58,888 nucleotides of DNA, taken from contig CACMNZ010000005.1 of assembly GCA_902615165.1 (NCBI GenBank), positions 1-58,888 on the forward strand, in the 5' to 3' direction. A program made the position numbers and the translations under genes. Below, in pieces: positions 8,580 through 15,692 of the stretch; positions within the stretch are counted from its first letter, which is position 1; each line of letters begins with the position of its first letter. The notes beneath the pieces are model-generated. The model saw only the letters and a list, made by a program, of their open reading frames with translations, did no database searches and was not told where the DNA came from. Source of the DNA: an uncultured Prochlorococcus sp. (lineage in GTDB: Bacteria > Cyanobacteriota > Cyanobacteriia > PCC-6307 > Cyanobiaceae).

Positions 8580-9111
8580 TTGAAATTTTTTAATTTACTT
8601 AAATCTATTTGATTAATTTTAGCTTAGAGAAATATTTCCATAGAGAAAACCGAATTAAGCATTAATTTGACGGCTAAGACAAAAATTAAAAAATTCAAGT
8701 TTAGATTGATTTTTCTTTACTTTAATTTTCAATTTGATACATCATGAAAGAAAAATTTTTTAAAATTTTTATCAACATGTGCTTCTGGAAGAGAATTTTC
8801 ATCTTTATTCAAAAAGTAATGATCCCACTGTTATAACAATAGATTATGTTAGTTTTTAAAGTATATTTTATTTTTTTTGATGAAGTATTAATACTTAAAA
8901 ATTTTTCCAGAAAAGCTTGTTTTGATAATGCTCCCGAAGAGTTATCCACTTTTTAAGCGTTTTTCAACAGGGTTTTCCACAGTATGTTGGTTGAATTTAT
9001 TTTTCTATGTGCAAAATAAAATATTATCTTCATTAAAGAAGAAACTATCCACATTTTTTTTTTTGGATCACTAACATTTCAACTGTATTTAAATATTTTA
9101 AGCAAAATCCT
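8580..9111. other. gene-poor stretch with palindromes and DnaA-box-like sites
   Basis: No convincing gene is present. Visible features: a 30-codon ORF at 8744-8836 and a 36-codon ORF at 8846-8956, both weak; the palindromes TGTTATAACA (8829-8838) and AAGTATTAATACTT (8883-8896); and four DnaA-box-like nonamers between 8942 and 9053 (separate entry). The stretch is extremely AT-rich. Confidence 0.4.
8942..9053 (+). promoter_or_regulatory. cluster of four DnaA-box-like nonamers
   Basis: TTATCCACT (8942-8950), TTTTCAACA (8961-8969), TTTTCCACA (8973-8981) and CTATCCACA (9045-9053) lie in one orientation within 112 bp of AT-rich intergenic DNA. Bacterial DnaA boxes are TTATCCACA, and TTTTCCACA is common in cyanobacteria. 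No dnaA or dnaN gene is near, so this may be a DnaA titration or regulatory site, or chance. Confidence 0.35.
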
Positions 9112-9237
9112 ATGAATCTAAATGAGATAAAAAAGGATTTAAATCCCAAAATAATAAAAGATTTGGAAAAATCTAAGCTCAAAGTTCTTACTAATGAAAA
9201 AGATTTTTTGGTTAAAAACCTCAAAAAGGCTGGATAA
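9112..9237 (+). CDS. 41-aa hypothetical protein
   Basis: Starts MNLNEIKKDLNPKIIKDLEK and ends NLKKAG. Highly charged, Lys-rich and predicted all-helical, with regular Leu spacing. Clean ATG-to-TAA frame in an otherwise gene-free stretch. It resembles the many small basic proteins of this region; function unknown. Confidence 0.4.
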   Translation: MNLNEIKKDLNPKIIKDLEKSKLKVLTNEKDFLVKNLKKAG

Positions 9238-9517
9238 TGTACTAGAGCTTAAAATATTTTTTAAAATATAAATTTCTAAACTCCCTTTTTAGACAAAATA
9301 ATGTTTTCTTGAATGATCACTCAAAACGTTTAATTTTATCAAATATAAAATTTCTATTAAATATATAAATTAATACTCTTGATACCATACGTATAAAGTA
9401 AATCTTAGTTATAGTGTTTGAATCTCTGAAAGAGATGAGATTAGAAATATTGAGGGAAATCCAAATTTTTTTATTATTAAAATTTTATTTTTCTTGTATC
9501 GGAATTTTAGTTTCTAT

Positions 9518-9772
9518 ATGATGAATAACCAAGAACTCAAAGTTAAATATAAAAAACTTTTAAACAAAGCTGTCAATGCTTACGGTCGTAAAGAAACTGT
9601 TTCTTACTTAAATCGTGCTGCTAAAATTAAATCAAAAATCTATTCAAACACTAAAGTAAGTTGTTTTAGATGTAATGGATCAGGTTTTCTAAGAATTTCT
9701 TTAGATGAGACTCAGACTTGTCTTTCTTGTTATGGGAAGGGTTTTTTAATTAAAGAAATTCAGCAAGTTTAA
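9518..9772 (+). CDS. DnaJ-type zinc-finger small protein
   Basis: Encodes 84 aa from the chosen ATG; a TTG 24 bp upstream and an adjacent second ATG are alternatives. The N-terminal half is helical and basic. The C-terminal half has two CxxCxGxG repeats, CFRCNGSG and CLSCYGKG, the zinc-binding unit of DnaJ/Hsp40 cysteine-rich domains. No J-domain is present. Such stand-alone CxxCxGxG proteins are common in cyanobacteria and may act in assembly or redox chemistry, but the role here is unknown. Confidence 0.65.
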   Translation: MMNNQELKVKYKKLLNKAVNAYGRKETVSYLNRAAKIKSKIYSNTKVSCFRCNGSGFLRISLDETQTCLSCYGKGFLIKEIQQV

Positions 9773-9787
9773 AAAATTTGTTTGTTC

Positions 9788-9943
9788 ATGAAAGATCTCA
9801 TTCAAGCTCATAAAAAATTAATTAAAACAGTAAAAGAACAAATGGGATTTTCTGATTATGGCATGTACTGGTTGGCTTTCCTGGAAGGGGGTTTAACTAT
9901 ATGGTTACTGGATAGAATATTTTTCCACTGGTTGAAGTTTTAA
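9788..9943 (+). CDS. 51-aa membrane-associated small protein
   Basis: Starts MKDLIQAHKKLIKTVKEQMG and continues with an aromatic, hydrophobic second half (YWLAFLEGGLTIWLLDRIFF) that could be a single membrane span. It lies 15 bp after the zinc-finger gene on the same strand. The protein-like composition suggests a real conserved gene of unknown function. Confidence 0.55.
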   Translation: MKDLIQAHKKLIKTVKEQMGFSDYGMYWLAFLEGGLTIWLLDRIFFHWLKF

Positions 9944-10033
9944 TTTTTATTTATGTCAAAAAAATTCTGCGGGTATTAAATAAATTAATTTATCGAAACC
10001 ATTTAAAAAGTTGTAGCATAGTAAAAAAACAAT

Positions 10034-10260
10034 ATGCAACTACTGGGATTGATTCTTCTTCTAGCAAGTAGCTGGTACTTATGGAAATCAACATCAAACT
10101 TTCTTGATGAACCAACAAAAAAAGGGCTGACCAATAGTTTTAATAACCTAAAAATAAATTCTCTGAGGGGAAACAAAACTTTTCTAAAGCAAAAATAAGC
10201 GAAGCTTGGGAAAAGTACAAAGAAGAAGGTGGTGCCTTATCTAATAAAGAAAAAAGGTAG
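10034..10260 (+). pseudogene. small membrane-anchored protein gene, frameshifted at an A5 run
   Basis: From ATG 10034 the frame reads MQLLGLILLLASSWYLWKST and onward to NSFNNLK, then runs into a stop at 10194-10196. In the frame used from the A-run at 10150-10154, translation continues as KNKFSEGKQNFSKAKISEAW to a TAG at 10258-10260. Joining the two frames gives one coherent protein: an N-terminal membrane anchor and a charged helical tail. The stop overlaps the GTG start of the next gene, as expected if the longer product was the ancestral one. Either a real indel, programmed slippage or a sequencing error. Confidence 0.55.
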
Positions 10261-10514
10261 TGGACTTTTTTATTATTACAGGTCTTACTAAAGATATTTC
10301 TAGAATTGATCTAATTGGAATTTTGATTGGTCATTTAATTTTTGGTGTTGCATTGACAAAGCTTTTAGATTGGACTTGGTTAAAGAACCTTATGAGTGAA
10401 GAAGATAAAACAAGGATGCTTAAAAGTTATACATGGAAAGACTTATTAGTAGATGGAGCAATTGTTACGGTAGTTCTAGGAATAATCTTTTTGATAATTA
10501 GCTTTTTTCTATAA
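10260..10514 (+). CDS. 84-aa two-span membrane protein
   Basis: Starts with GTG, overlapping the preceding TAG by one base. Two hydrophobic segments are visible (IGILIGHLIFGVALTKLL and AIVTVVLGIIFLIISFF) separated by a charged loop (MSEEDKTRMLKSYTWKD). The next ORF begins immediately after its stop, so it belongs to a tight operon of tiny membrane proteins. Function unknown. Confidence 0.55.
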   Translation: MDFFIITGLTKDISRIDLIGILIGHLIFGVALTKLLDWTWLKNLMSEEDKTRMLKSYTWKDLLVDGAIVTVVLGIIFLIISFFL

Positions 10515-10604
10515 ATGGACGTAACTTACATCCTTTTAGTATTTTTATTGATATCAATTGTGATATTTACCCAAATAATCAATTCCTCCGATAAATCAAA
10601 ATAA
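10515..10604 (+). CDS. 29-aa single-span membrane peptide
   Basis: Reads MDVTYILLVFLLISIVIFTQ followed by a polar tail (IINSSDKSK). It is essentially one transmembrane helix. It starts at the base after the preceding stop and ends at the base before the next ATG, which is strong positional support for a real gene. Function unknown. Confidence 0.45.
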   Translation: MDVTYILLVFLLISIVIFTQIINSSDKSK

Positions 10605-10706
10605 ATGACAGAAGTAGTTAGCAACTCCTCAACTGGGTGGTACTTAATCGCTGTTGTGAGCACAATATCTTTTTTAGCCTTAATTTATTTTGGCCAAAAA
10701 AGATAG
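10605..10706 (+). CDS. 33-aa single-span membrane peptide
   Basis: Reads MTEVVSNSSTGWYLIAVVST then a hydrophobic stretch ending FGQKR. One transmembrane helix with a basic C-terminus. Last gene of the compact chain 10034-10706, followed within 40 bp by a strong terminator hairpin. Function unknown. Confidence 0.45.
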   Translation: MTEVVSNSSTGWYLIAVVSTISFLALIYFGQKR

Positions 10707-10740
10707 AGTGCTACTTGAAAGATTATTAAAATTCATAAAA

Positions 10741-10774
10741 AAAGCTCTGCAAATTCTTGAGATGCAGAGCTTTT
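10741..10774 (+). terminator. rho-independent terminator-like hairpin
   Basis: AAAGCTCTGC pairs perfectly with GCAGAGCTTT around a short loop, and the stem runs into a T-rich 3' end. Located just after the chain of small membrane genes ending at 10706. The stem is symmetrical enough to work on both strands. Confidence 0.75.
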
Positions 10775-10811
10775 AATCATTAAGTTACTGATTTATATAA
10801 ATCTATTGATT

Positions 10812-10952
10812 ATGAAACCTTTTTTCTTTATTAAAGAAAAAGAGACCAATGAATTTGATGTAGATACTGAATTCACGGCCCCTTTGTTAACCGTATTTTT
10901 CGGTAGATACGACAATGAATCACCTCCTTTACTAATGTTTTCTCAAACATAA
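10812..10952 (+). CDS. 46-aa hypothetical protein
   Basis: Starts MKPFFFIKEKETNEFDVDTE and ends SPPLLMFSQT. Soluble and acidic in the middle, without obvious motifs. Clean ATG frame downstream of a terminator. The composition (TAPLLTVFFGRYDNES) looks protein-like, but there is no independent support. Confidence 0.4.
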   Translation: MKPFFFIKEKETNEFDVDTEFTAPLLTVFFGRYDNESPPLLMFSQT

Positions 10953-11047
10953 CTAAAAGAATTTAATAAGAAAAGAAATTAGTTAAAAATTTAAAAGTTT
11001 TTTAACAAATTAAAAATATAAATCTCTTCAATATGAAGGTAAAGTTA

Positions 11048-11713
11048 TTACCAGGGCAAAACTTCTCCATTTGCGTGCCAAAACGTACCCGAATTATTTT
11101 TATTTAAAGAATCAATACGTTTTAAAAGGCCATTTGCTGATTCTTTAGGACTAATTCCATTTCTTGTAAAGCCAGTCATTCTTGTACTCACTAATCCAGG
11201 ATGCAAAATAGCTACGTAAATATCCTCTCTTGATAAGTCTATAGAAAGTGATTTTGCTGCCATGGACAAGGCGACTTTAGACATCCTGTAACCATAAGAA
11301 CTTCCAGATGTATTATCTTCAATAGATCCCATTCTACTTGTGATAAAAACAACTTTAGAAGATCTTTTTAAAAGATGTTTAAGCGATTGAGTCATACATA
11401 TTGGGCTTAATGCATTGACTTCAAATTGACGAAAAATACTTTTTTTATCTAGGCTTTCGAAAGAATTAAATTCATAAATTCCTGCATTATGAATTAAGCA
11501 GTCTAAATTAACTCCAGATAGTTTTTTACACAAATTTGTTATCGACTCATCAGAAGAAATTTCTATATTCTCTTCAATTCTCACTCCTAAATCTCTAAGT
11601 TCTTTTGAAGCACTCCTACACGTTGCGATTACGTTATCTCCCCTCTTTTGAATTTGTCTACATAGTTCTAATCCAATACCTCTATTTGATCCTGTAATTA
11701 GGTAATTCGACAT
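11048..11713 (-). CDS. short-chain dehydrogenase/reductase (SDR)
   Basis: Encodes 221 aa, in the range of classical SDRs. The N-terminal cofactor motif TGSNRGIG is at residues 7-14, the NAG motif appears as HNAGIYEF, and the catalytic Ser-Tyr-Lys set is in the SGSSYGYRMSK region near residue 140. HPGLVSTRMTG after the active site is also typical. It would be an NAD(P)-dependent oxidoreductase of unknown substrate, similar to C-factor-type SDRs. Monocistronic. Confidence 0.9.
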   Translation of the reverse strand: MSNYLITGSNRGIGLELCRQIQKRGDNVIATCRSASKELRDLGVRIEENIEISSDESITNLCKKLSGVNLDCLIHNAGIYEFNSFESLDKKSIFRQFEVNALSPICMTQSLKHLLKRSSKVVFITSRMGSIEDNTSGSSYGYRMSKVALSMAAKSLSIDLSREDIYVAILHPGLVSTRMTGFTRNGISPKESANGLLKRIDSLNKNNSGTFWHANGEVLPW

Positions 11714-11887
11714 CTCTAAACTAAAAAATAAAAAATTAATCTAAATCCAAATTAAAAAAAAACAAACTAGAAAAAGAAAAAATTTATAAAATTCCTTATT
11801 AGATTTTTTTTAGGGTTATGATGAATTATGAAATTTAAAAAATTTATAAAAGAAAGCAAAGATATTTTTATCATCAAAATTTAATGT

Positions 11888-12094
11888 ATGGAAATTTTCA
11901 ATCAAGAATTTATACAAGAGATAATTAGGTTAACATGGAGAAATCCTGCTTTCATGGCTATAGCTATTGCGTTAGTTTGGCTTATCCCACAATTATTTAT
12001 CAGAAAAATAATGGCAAAAAAATATGAAAGAAGAAAAATAGAAATTCAGAAAAATAAAATTCAGAAGCTTTACCCAACTAATACTCCTAAATAA
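11888..12094 (+). CDS. 68-aa single-span membrane protein with basic tail
   Basis: Starts MEIFNQEFIQEIIRLTWRNP. One hydrophobic segment (AFMAIAIALVWLIPQLFI) is followed by a strongly basic cytoplasmic tail (MAKKYERRKIEIQKNKIQK). Clean ATG frame, likely real. Function unknown. Confidence 0.55.
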   Translation: MEIFNQEFIQEIIRLTWRNPAFMAIAIALVWLIPQLFIRKIMAKKYERRKIEIQKNKIQKLYPTNTPK

Positions 12095-12155
12095 GATTTT
12101 TATTTATAAGATGATCTAATGAATCAAAAAAATATTTTTAACATCTAAGTAAAAT

Positions 12156-12347
12156 ATGACCTACAAAATAATTAGGATTGATGGGAAAGATGACGAATTA
12201 ACAGCTCAAAGTTTTGTTAAGTATTCAGATGCGTACGATTTGTTAGAGGAACTATATGGAGATTTATGTTGTTCAGATGCTGATTATGGAGACATAACCT
12301 ATTACGATATTGTGGAAAATAATTTAAAAAATATTAATGGAAAATAA
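12156..12347 (+). CDS. 63-aa acidic hypothetical protein
   Basis: Starts MTYKIIRIDGKDDELTAQSF. Acidic and Asp/Tyr-rich, with a CC pair (LYGDLCCSDADYGD). Its end overlaps the next ORF by 11 bases, suggesting translational coupling. No family recognised. Confidence 0.5.
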   Translation: MTYKIIRIDGKDDELTAQSFVKYSDAYDLLEELYGDLCCSDADYGDITYYDIVENNLKNINGK

Positions 12348-12546
12348 ACAATGGGCTCCCTCCCAAGAAGAAAATTTAGGGGTAATAACGAGTGTATATG
12401 AATTCATTAAAGAAGAACTTTCAGAACTTCAAAAAACAACTGGATGTCCCGATTCATTTATTTATGATTTTATTGGCAAGATTCAGAATGAATGGCATCC
12501 TGAATCTTGCCACTCCATAATTAGAAATAAAAAAAGGAAAAATTAG
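12337..12546 (+). CDS. 69-aa hypothetical protein
   Basis: Starts MENKQWAPSQEENLGVITSV. Predicted helical and soluble; the C-terminal half has two cysteines and several His (QNEWHPESCHSIIRNKKRK). Overlaps the upstream acidic ORF by 11 bases, so the two are probably one transcription unit. Function unknown. Confidence 0.5.
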   Translation: MENKQWAPSQEENLGVITSVYEFIKEELSELQKTTGCPDSFIYDFIGKIQNEWHPESCHSIIRNKKRKN

Positions 12547-12616
12547 AAAATATTAAATCTTTAACGAAAATTTATAAAATTTCTTTAAAATAATTTGAAT
12601 TTAAAAATATTAAATC

Positions 12617-12703
12617 ATGATTATTAGAATACTAGGAATCGTACTTATCATTGGTACGATTGCATATTATGGTTTAGTGTTAACTGGGCAAAGCAACCTT
12701 TAG
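12617..12703 (+). CDS. 28-aa single-span membrane peptide
   Basis: Reads MIIRILGIVLIIGTIAYYGL plus VLTGQSNL. It is one transmembrane helix with almost no soluble part. The ATG is preceded by AT-rich DNA without a strong ribosome site. Similar tiny membrane peptides surround it, which supports a real gene. Confidence 0.4.
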   Translation: MIIRILGIVLIIGTIAYYGLVLTGQSNL

Positions 12704-12727
12704 TTTTTTAACTTTTAAAAAGTTCTC

Positions 12728-12940
12728 ATGAAATGGCCTCCTACTTTGTGTTGGACAGCACCAAAAACAATTAATGGTAATCGGCATTTTCAAGTTAAAG
12801 CTTATGGTGGGAAAAATGAAGATAGATGGGTTGATATTTTTCCTACCAAAAATAAAAAAGATATTAAAAGAATTTCATGGGCAAAACTAAAATCAGATTG
12901 GACTACTGGATGGTTAAGGCTCCCAAAAGATAAAGATTAA
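12728..12940 (+). CDS. 70-aa basic hypothetical protein
   Basis: Starts MKWPPTLCWTAPKTINGNRH. Rich in Trp and Lys (RWVDIFPTKNKKD, WAKLKSDWTTGWLRLP), soluble and probably beta-rich. The conserved-looking pattern of tryptophans suggests a real picocyanobacterial family, but no domain is known to me. Confidence 0.55.
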   Translation: MKWPPTLCWTAPKTINGNRHFQVKAYGGKNEDRWVDIFPTKNKKDIKRISWAKLKSDWTTGWLRLPKDKD

Positions 12941-13039
12941 TTTGTCTATGTAAACAAATATTATTAACCAGAAAACTGTAAAAAATAATACCTAACTCAA
13001 AAAAAATAACTTCTAAAATTTTTTAAATTGCTGTTTAAT

Positions 13040-13213
13040 ATGAAGTCAGAACCGAAGAAAAAACTCCCTAATAAAAAAGTTATAAGTTCAGCAAAATTTG
13101 AGGCTAAAGAACAATTCACAAAATCTGCATTAGAAAATTTAAAAACAGAAAATGAAAGACTTGTTAATTCACTAAAAAAATCTGGGGAGATTAAAGAATC
13201 AAAAAAAAAATAG
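13040..13213 (+). CDS. 57-aa lysine-rich coiled-coil protein
   Basis: Start chosen at the ATG (MKSEPKKKLPNKK); a TTG 12 bp earlier is less likely. The whole protein is Lys/Glu-rich with a central helical segment (LENLKTENERLVNSLKKSG) that fits a short coiled coil. Function unknown. Confidence 0.4.
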   Translation: MKSEPKKKLPNKKVISSAKFEAKEQFTKSALENLKTENERLVNSLKKSGEIKESKKK

Positions 13214-13264
13214 ACTTACAGTATTTAAAATTTTTTATTAGTATATAAATTTAAAGATTGAGAA

Positions 13265-13384
13265 ATGATTGAAAAGATCTCTCTAGCAAATTCTCATTTA
13301 CCTCAACTTATTGGGTTTGTTCTGATGTCAATTGGTTACACATTAGGCAATAAATTCTACCTTCCAGAAATCAAACAAAAATAA
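13265..13384 (+). CDS. 39-aa small membrane protein
   Basis: Starts MIEKISLANSHLPQLIGFVL and has one moderately hydrophobic segment (LIGFVLMSIGYTLGNKFYL) with a short polar tail. Clean ATG frame, 50 bp after the preceding ORF. Function unknown. Confidence 0.4.
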   Translation: MIEKISLANSHLPQLIGFVLMSIGYTLGNKFYLPEIKQK

Positions 13385-13737
13385 TAATTTTTAGTTAATA
13401 AAAAGATTTTTAAAAAAATAACATTGAAATTATATTCCCTATAAATATTTTTCAAGACTTTATCAAATTTAAAGTAAAAACTTTAAAGTTAATTTTGTAA
13501 TTCAATTGAGAATACTCTTTGGGAATAACTGATACATAAATGTAACAATTAAGTACTTAAAAATGTAAAATCCAAAGAAAAAGTAAGAATTCATACTAAT
13601 TTTATTAAACTATGTTACATTCATTAATAATTCAACTTAAGTTTTCCTCTGAAATAAAGCAGAAATAAGGAAACGTTTGATACATACAATCGTCATTTAC
13701 TCTTTGGCTAGTAATTGATCACATATGAAATCTAAAA
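13385..13737. other. non-coding stretch upstream of the hli gene
   Basis: About 350 bp of very AT-rich DNA with no ORF, tRNA or strong hairpin that I can support. It presumably holds the promoter of the Hli gene that starts at 13738, whose expression in relatives responds to light stress, but I see no identifiable operator. Confidence 0.3.
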
Positions 13738-13992
13738 ATGGATGCTCTTACTAGTTTTATAGTTGTTATCATCGCAATTACTACTCAATTCTCTTTATAC
13801 GCCATCAAAAGGTTACAGGAACCTTTAGAACCAAATTATTTAATAGATAAAAATTCGAAAAAAATTAAAAACTATATGGGCAAATTTTGGAAAAATGCCG
13901 AAATTACAAATGGGAGATTAGCTATGATTGGTTTTTTAGCCTTAATAATAAACTACGGTTTTTTTGGGTGGATAATTCCTGGTTTCATTTAA
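13738..13992 (+). CDS. hli: high-light-inducible (Hli/CAB-like) protein
   Basis: Encodes 84 aa. The C-terminal half carries the chlorophyll a/b-binding signature AEITNGRLAMIGFLALI, in which Glu, Asn and Arg ligate chlorophyll. An additional N-terminal hydrophobic segment (FIVVIIAITTQFSLYA) is longer than in minimal 40-60 aa Hli proteins. Family members protect photosystems in the thylakoid membrane under excess light. Monocistronic, within a region of small accessory genes where hli genes often cluster in Prochlorococcus. Confidence 0.88.
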   Translation: MDALTSFIVVIIAITTQFSLYAIKRLQEPLEPNYLIDKNSKKIKNYMGKFWKNAEITNGRLAMIGFLALIINYGFFGWIIPGFI

Positions 13993-14091
13993 ACCATCAA
14001 GATATTAAAGTATAAAAGAAAAATAAATCTCTCGTTCAAAACAAACTCTCCTTTTAAAAAAAAATTTTTTATTATAAGCAAAAAAAGGCAT

Positions 14092-14289
14092 TTGAGTAAT
14101 TCTGATTTTGATAAAAATGGAATAGACAGCTATGGAATACATTGGCTTCAATATGCTGCTTTTGCTGTTTCTGGTTTTGCAATATTTACTACCTGGGCAT
14201 TTTTCTTTGATGAAAGATTTCATAATTTCATAATGAACATTTTTAGGATCATTAACTGCAGTGGGTTCAACTGTAATGGAGCATTTTAA
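14092..14289 (+). CDS. 65-aa membrane-anchored hypothetical protein
   Basis: Starts at a TTG (SNSDFDKNGIDSYGIHWLQY); no ATG is in frame before the membrane segment. One hydrophobic helix (AAFAVSGFAIFTTWAFFF) is followed by an aromatic tail ending NCSGFNCNGAF with two cysteines. The start is uncertain. The next ORF begins 6 bp after its stop. Confidence 0.45.
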   Translation: MSNSDFDKNGIDSYGIHWLQYAAFAVSGFAIFTTWAFFFDERFHNFIMNIFRIINCSGFNCNGAF

Positions 14290-14295
14290 AATTCT

Positions 14296-14478
14296 ATGGC
14301 TAATCCAGATCAAAAAACAATATTAATTGATAATGCTTATGAGGAAATAAAAAACATTTGTATAATTCTTCAAAAAGATACCGATGCTTCGAATTTAGAA
14401 GTTAAAAGTTTACTAAAACTAATTATGAATGAATGGGAAGAAAAGGAAAAGCAGAGATCTGGTTTTGGATTCAGGTAA
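14296..14478 (+). CDS. 60-aa helical hypothetical protein
   Basis: Starts MANPDQKTILIDNAYEEIKN. Predicted mostly helical and acidic, then basic at the end (EWEEKEKQRSGFGFR). No motif recognised. It lies 6 bp after the preceding small gene, so it is probably in the same transcript. Confidence 0.5.
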   Translation: MANPDQKTILIDNAYEEIKNICIILQKDTDASNLEVKSLLKLIMNEWEEKEKQRSGFGFR

Positions 14479-14592
14479 AGTTAGCCGCTATCTCAGAAGA
14501 AACATAGGCATTAAATCCTTATTGATATGAACAGATTTTTTACTTTAAAAATTTAATATTGATAATTTACAATTTTTGAAAGAAATCAAAAA

Positions 14593-14622
14593 GGAATGAA
14601 TCCTAAATAGAAGATTCATTCC
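14593..14622 (-). terminator. hairpin followed by a T-run on the minus strand
   Basis: GGAATGAATC and GATTCATTCC form a perfect 10-bp stem with a 10-nt loop. Read on the minus strand the stem is followed by TTTTTG, as in an intrinsic terminator. It lies 27 bp downstream of the 13-codon ORF at 14649-14690, which it would terminate. Confidence 0.6.
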
Positions 14623-14648
14623 AAATTTAGCATTAGTTTTAAATAGAT

Positions 14649-14690
14649 TTAAATTTTATAATCTAACTCCTCTGGTGGACTGTCAATCAT
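14649..14690 (-). CDS. 13-codon ORF with strong ribosome site
   Basis: Reads MIDSPPEELDYKI. A near-perfect Shine-Dalgarno AGGAGGG lies 5 bases upstream of the ATG (14696-14702), which is conspicuous in a genome where most genes lack one. A terminator hairpin follows shortly after. It could be a very small protein, a leader peptide or a translated small RNA. No downstream gene on the same strand is close enough for classical attenuation. Confidence 0.4.
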   Translation of the reverse strand: MIDSPPEELDYKI

Positions 14691-14742
14691 TAGATCCCTC
14701 CTAATCAACAAGTTAAACCTACGCCTTACTCATAAAAAAAGT

Positions 14743-14772
14743 AAATCAGTAAAAATGCTGATTTGTTTTTTT
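14743..14772. terminator. bidirectional terminator
   Basis: AAATCAG (14743-14749) pairs with CTGATTT (14758-14764) and is flanked by runs of T on one side and A on the other, so it has a poly-T exit on both strands. It would serve the 33-aa ORF on the minus strand, whose stop abuts it, and possibly + strand transcripts. Confidence 0.6.
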
Positions 14773-14874
14773 CTAAAATGTTTGAATTAAAGAAGCCAAT
14801 TCTGGTGCATCTAATAAAAGTGCAAAAAATGTAAGCACAACTAATAAAAATATGGAAAAGTAGAATTGAATCAT
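14773..14874 (-). CDS. 33-aa single-span membrane peptide
   Basis: Reads MIQFYFSIFLLVVLTFFALL followed by DAPELASLIQTF. One transmembrane helix with an acidic tail. Ends directly at a terminator hairpin. Likely a real small membrane gene of unknown function. Confidence 0.45.
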   Translation of the reverse strand: MIQFYFSIFLLVVLTFFALLLDAPELASLIQTF

Positions 14875-15034
14875 GATTCAAAATTACTTAAAAAGAATTT
14901 TTTAAGTTGTATAAAATAATGCTTTGTTTACATAATTAAATATCTTTAACTAGAGGAGTTTAATTAGAAAATAATAAAGATGCTTCAGGAGAAAATATAG
15001 TCCTATTTCTTTGCCAAAACTCACAACCTTTAAG

Positions 15035-15208
15035 TTAATGATCACCCTGTGGTATGAGTTTGTCGTATTTTGGACAGATCATGATAGTAGCAAAAGTTTC
15101 TGTAGTGCTGTAGCGAAAGTGATTGCAAGTAATACAAATCTTTGTTCGTTTTCGTTTTAGAGTAGATTCTTTTAGATATTCCCATTTTGACGGATTTACC
15201 TTAGTCAT
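15035..15208 (-). CDS. 57-aa cysteine-containing hypothetical protein
   Basis: Starts MTKVNPSKWEYLKESTLKRK. A CITCNHFRYS segment followed by MICPKYDKLIPQGDH at the C-terminus suggests a small metal site (two Cys, His, Cys). It starts 2 bp after the stop of the DUF1651 gene upstream, so they form a pair. The first residues resemble those of the 46-aa ORF that follows the other DUF1651 paralogue (MTNLNPIKKKLLKE). Confidence 0.55.
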   Translation of the reverse strand: MTKVNPSKWEYLKESTLKRKRTKICITCNHFRYSTTETFATIMICPKYDKLIPQGDH

Positions 15209-15210
15209 GA

Positions 15211-15501
15211 TTACTGGAATTTATTAGTAACAATTTGCCAACCTCCTGAAATTAATTCATTCCATGTTTCACAAGCGCACTCAATAGAATGAAGTCTTGA
15301 ATTTTTAATTTCGGCTGGTTCACCTAATTCATTTGCATAGAAAAGATGAGTATATACTTTTAAGTTATTAGACACAGATTTCTTATAACTCTCAAAAAAA
15401 ATTAAAAAACCAGTTTTTTTGTTAAACAACCAGCCAGTTGGGGGGTCAATAAGGCTGCAACGATAAAAATTAGTCCGAACATTAGATACTCCTGAAGTCA
15501 T
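15211..15501 (-). CDS. DUF1651-type small protein, copy 1
   Basis: Encodes 96 aa. Landmarks are PTGWLFNKKTGFLIFFESYK, a central HLFYANELGEPAEIKNSR and a C-terminal WNELISGGWQ. The protein at 17645-17944 shows the same order (PSGWLLSPDRSRLILF, HTYYANDLGEPIAIKSS, WHDLQLEGW), so they are paralogues. This matches DUF1651, a family of small marine picocyanobacterial proteins of unknown function. About 50 bp of upstream DNA is also conserved between the copies. Confidence 0.7.
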   Translation of the reverse strand: MTSGVSNVRTNFYRCSLIDPPTGWLFNKKTGFLIFFESYKKSVSNNLKVYTHLFYANELGEPAEIKNSRLHSIECACETWNELISGGWQIVTNKFQ

Positions 15502-15506
15502 AAAGA

Positions 15507-15558
15507 TAATACAGTTGTACTATTAATATAAATGTACTACTCCTGGACGTCAAGTATT
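15507..15558 (-). promoter_or_regulatory. conserved upstream block of DUF1651 copy 1
   Basis: Contains GTACTATTAATATAAATG and, 9 bp further, TGGACGTCAAGTATT. Nearly the same two blocks, in the same order and distance, lie upstream of the second DUF1651 gene (17952-18004). Probably a shared promoter and operator; the regulator is unknown. Confidence 0.5.
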
Positions 15559-15692
15559 CCTAAAGTAATTATTTAAGCACCAAAATTACTTTTCCAGAAA
15601 TAATCAGCCTAAACTTCTTATTTGGTAATAGTGTATACAAGTAACACCTTGAAAAAGAAAATAACATTAAAGAGTATATTTAAAAGAATTCA

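Noticed and set aside
8744..8956. two short ORFs (30 and 36 codons) in the gene-poor stretch
   Set aside because: Low-complexity Phe/Lys/Ile composition expected from AT-rich DNA, and the second runs through the DnaA-like sites.
14005..14313. 102-codon minus-strand ORF
   Set aside because: Antisense shadow of the small + strand genes at 14092-14478; irregular composition without motifs.
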